NCBI GenBank assembly: GCA_021811005.1
Contig: JAJZPY010000016.1
Coordinates: forward strand, 1 to 25,260
Source: Pseudomonadota bacterium
GTDB taxonomy: Bacteria > Pseudomonadota > Gammaproteobacteria > Burkholderiales > Ferrovaceae
DNA: 25,260 nt
Reading direction: 5' to 3'
Of the stretch, positions 24,535 through 25,260 are shown piece by piece. The translations under genes were made by a program, and so were the position numbers. Numbering within the stretch: position 1 is the first letter of the stretch; every line of letters begins with the position of its first letter. The notes beneath the pieces were generated by a model that did no database searches, was not told the origin of the DNA, and was given only the letters and a program-made list of their open reading frames with translations.

Positions 24535-24579
24535 GGGCGGAAGGTTTTTGTAACCGGATGAAAATAAAGAGAATAGGGT

Positions 24580-24596
24580 GGGGGAACCGATCCCCC
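24580..24596. other. Hairpin between moaC and the BepA-like gene
   Basis: GGGGGA, a 5-base loop and TCCCCC form a 6-bp dyad in the 82-base divergent gap. TATGAT on the minus strand (24611-24606) could be the moaC -10, which would place the dyad in the moaC leader. No T-tract follows, so a terminator is unlikely. Confidence 0.4.
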
Positions 24597-24616
24597 CTCT
24601 CAGGTATCATAGCAAC

Positions 24617-25260
24617 ATGCGACGCATCCTAGCCATTTTACTGACGGCAGCGGGCCTGGTGACCCTGGGCTGGGCCTATGATTTGCCCGATCTCGGTGAC
24701 AGCTCGGCGGCGGTTTTTTCCAGCCAGGACGAGCGGGCGCTGGGGCGGGAAATCATGTCTGACATCCGCAGCGACAGCGCCTATTTCGACGATCCGGAAA
24801 GCGTCGACTTCCTCAACAGCGTGGGCAACCGCCTGCTGGCTGTGAGTGACGATGCCGTGGGCATGCGCTTCGAATTCTTTCTGATCCAGGATCCCACGCT
24901 CAACGCCTTCGCCATGCCCGGCGGATATGTGGGCGTGCATACGGGACTCATGCTGGCAGCTGAAAACGAGTCGGAGCTGGCCTCGGTTCTGGCGCACGAA
25001 ATTTCCCACGTGACGCAGCACCACATCGCGCGCATGATCGAAGCGCAGGAAAAGAACATGCCGTTCTCCATCGCAGCCATGGCGGCGGCGATCCTGGCGG
25101 CACGTAGCAATCCCGATGCCAGCATGGGGGCCATTCTGGGCGCCCAGGCGGGCATGGTGCAGTCCCAGCTCAACTTCAGCCGTGACAATGAACGCGAAGC
25201 GGATCGCCTGGGCATCCAGCGCCTGATCAAATCCGGCTATGACCCACGCGCCATGATGAC
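24617..25260 (+). CDS. BepA/YfgC-like M48 metalloprotease, C-terminus beyond window edge
   Basis: Periplasmic zinc protease; BepA in E. coli helps LptD assembly and degrades misassembled outer-membrane proteins. The first 214 codons are in the window. A signal peptide (about 1-20, LLTAAGLVTLGWA) is followed by ERALGREIMSDIR, NAFAMPGGYVGVHTGLM and the zinc site HEISH (127-131). SRDNEREADRLG supplies the third ligand E194. The spacing and order match BepA. The TPR region expected after residue 300 lies outside. The ATG at 24617 gives the signal peptide a clean basic start (MRRI); no strong ribosome site precedes it. Other M48 relatives with TPR repeats are possible, so no symbol is given. Confidence 0.88.
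   Translation, partial: MRRILAILLTAAGLVTLGWAYDLPDLGDSSAAVFSSQDERALGREIMSDIRSDSAYFDDPESVDFLNSVGNRLLAVSDDAVGMRFEFFLIQDPTLNAFAMPGGYVGVHTGLMLAAENESELASVLAHEISHVTQHHIARMIEAQEKNMPFSIAAMAAAILAARSNPDASMGAILGAQAGMVQSQLNFSRDNEREADRLGIQRLIKSGYDPRAMM

Noticed and set aside
1..25260. CRISPR arrays, tRNA or rRNA genes, insertion sequences
   Set aside because: Looked for on both strands by eye; no spaced repeats, cloverleaf patterns, rRNA sequence or transposase motifs were found.

Overview
The window is a compact, GC-rich bacterial chromosome segment with 17 protein-coding genes, two of them cut by the window edges, and no RNA genes, insertion sequences or CRISPR arrays that I can see. The order trxA, rho, rpmE on one strand is typical of Betaproteobacteria. 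Together with the Fe-type SodB, 7Fe ferredoxin, homodimer-type AceE and BepA-like protease, it points to a betaproteobacterium. A Nitrosomonadales- or Burkholderiales-like lineage is my guess and is not proven by the sequence.

Left part (1-7283, all minus strand): trxA and rho are followed by rpmE, which has its own promoter and a terminator-like hairpin in its leader. After a clear intrinsic terminator come a membrane GT-C (ArnT/PMT-like) glycosyltransferase and the DEAH helicase hrpA, which runs off the left edge. Middle-left (7414-13185, plus): a 7Fe ferredoxin gene is followed by an AddB-type nuclease with an iron-sulfur staple and an AddA-type UvrD helicase. That helicase stops shortly after motif VI and lacks the usual C-terminal nuclease domain.

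Middle (13121-17259): on the minus strand, sodB is followed by a small PuuD-like membrane protein. On the plus strand lies a tightly overlapping three-gene operon encoding VirB8/TrbF, VirB9/TrbG and VirB10/TrbI. These are core-complex parts of a type IV secretion system with no ATPase, pilin, VirB6, VirB7 or relaxase gene beside them. This orphan module is the most unusual content of the window.

Right part (17256-25260): aceE (pyruvate dehydrogenase E1) is followed 3 bases later by a KimA-like APC permease with a cytoplasmic C-terminal domain; aceF and lpd are absent. Divergent from aceE is pta-ackA, so the two operons together make and use acetyl-CoA (pyruvate to acetyl-CoA to acetyl phosphate to acetate plus ATP). 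moaC (molybdenum cofactor) converges on ackA with overlapping ends, and a BepA-like M48 metalloprotease gene leaves the window on the right.
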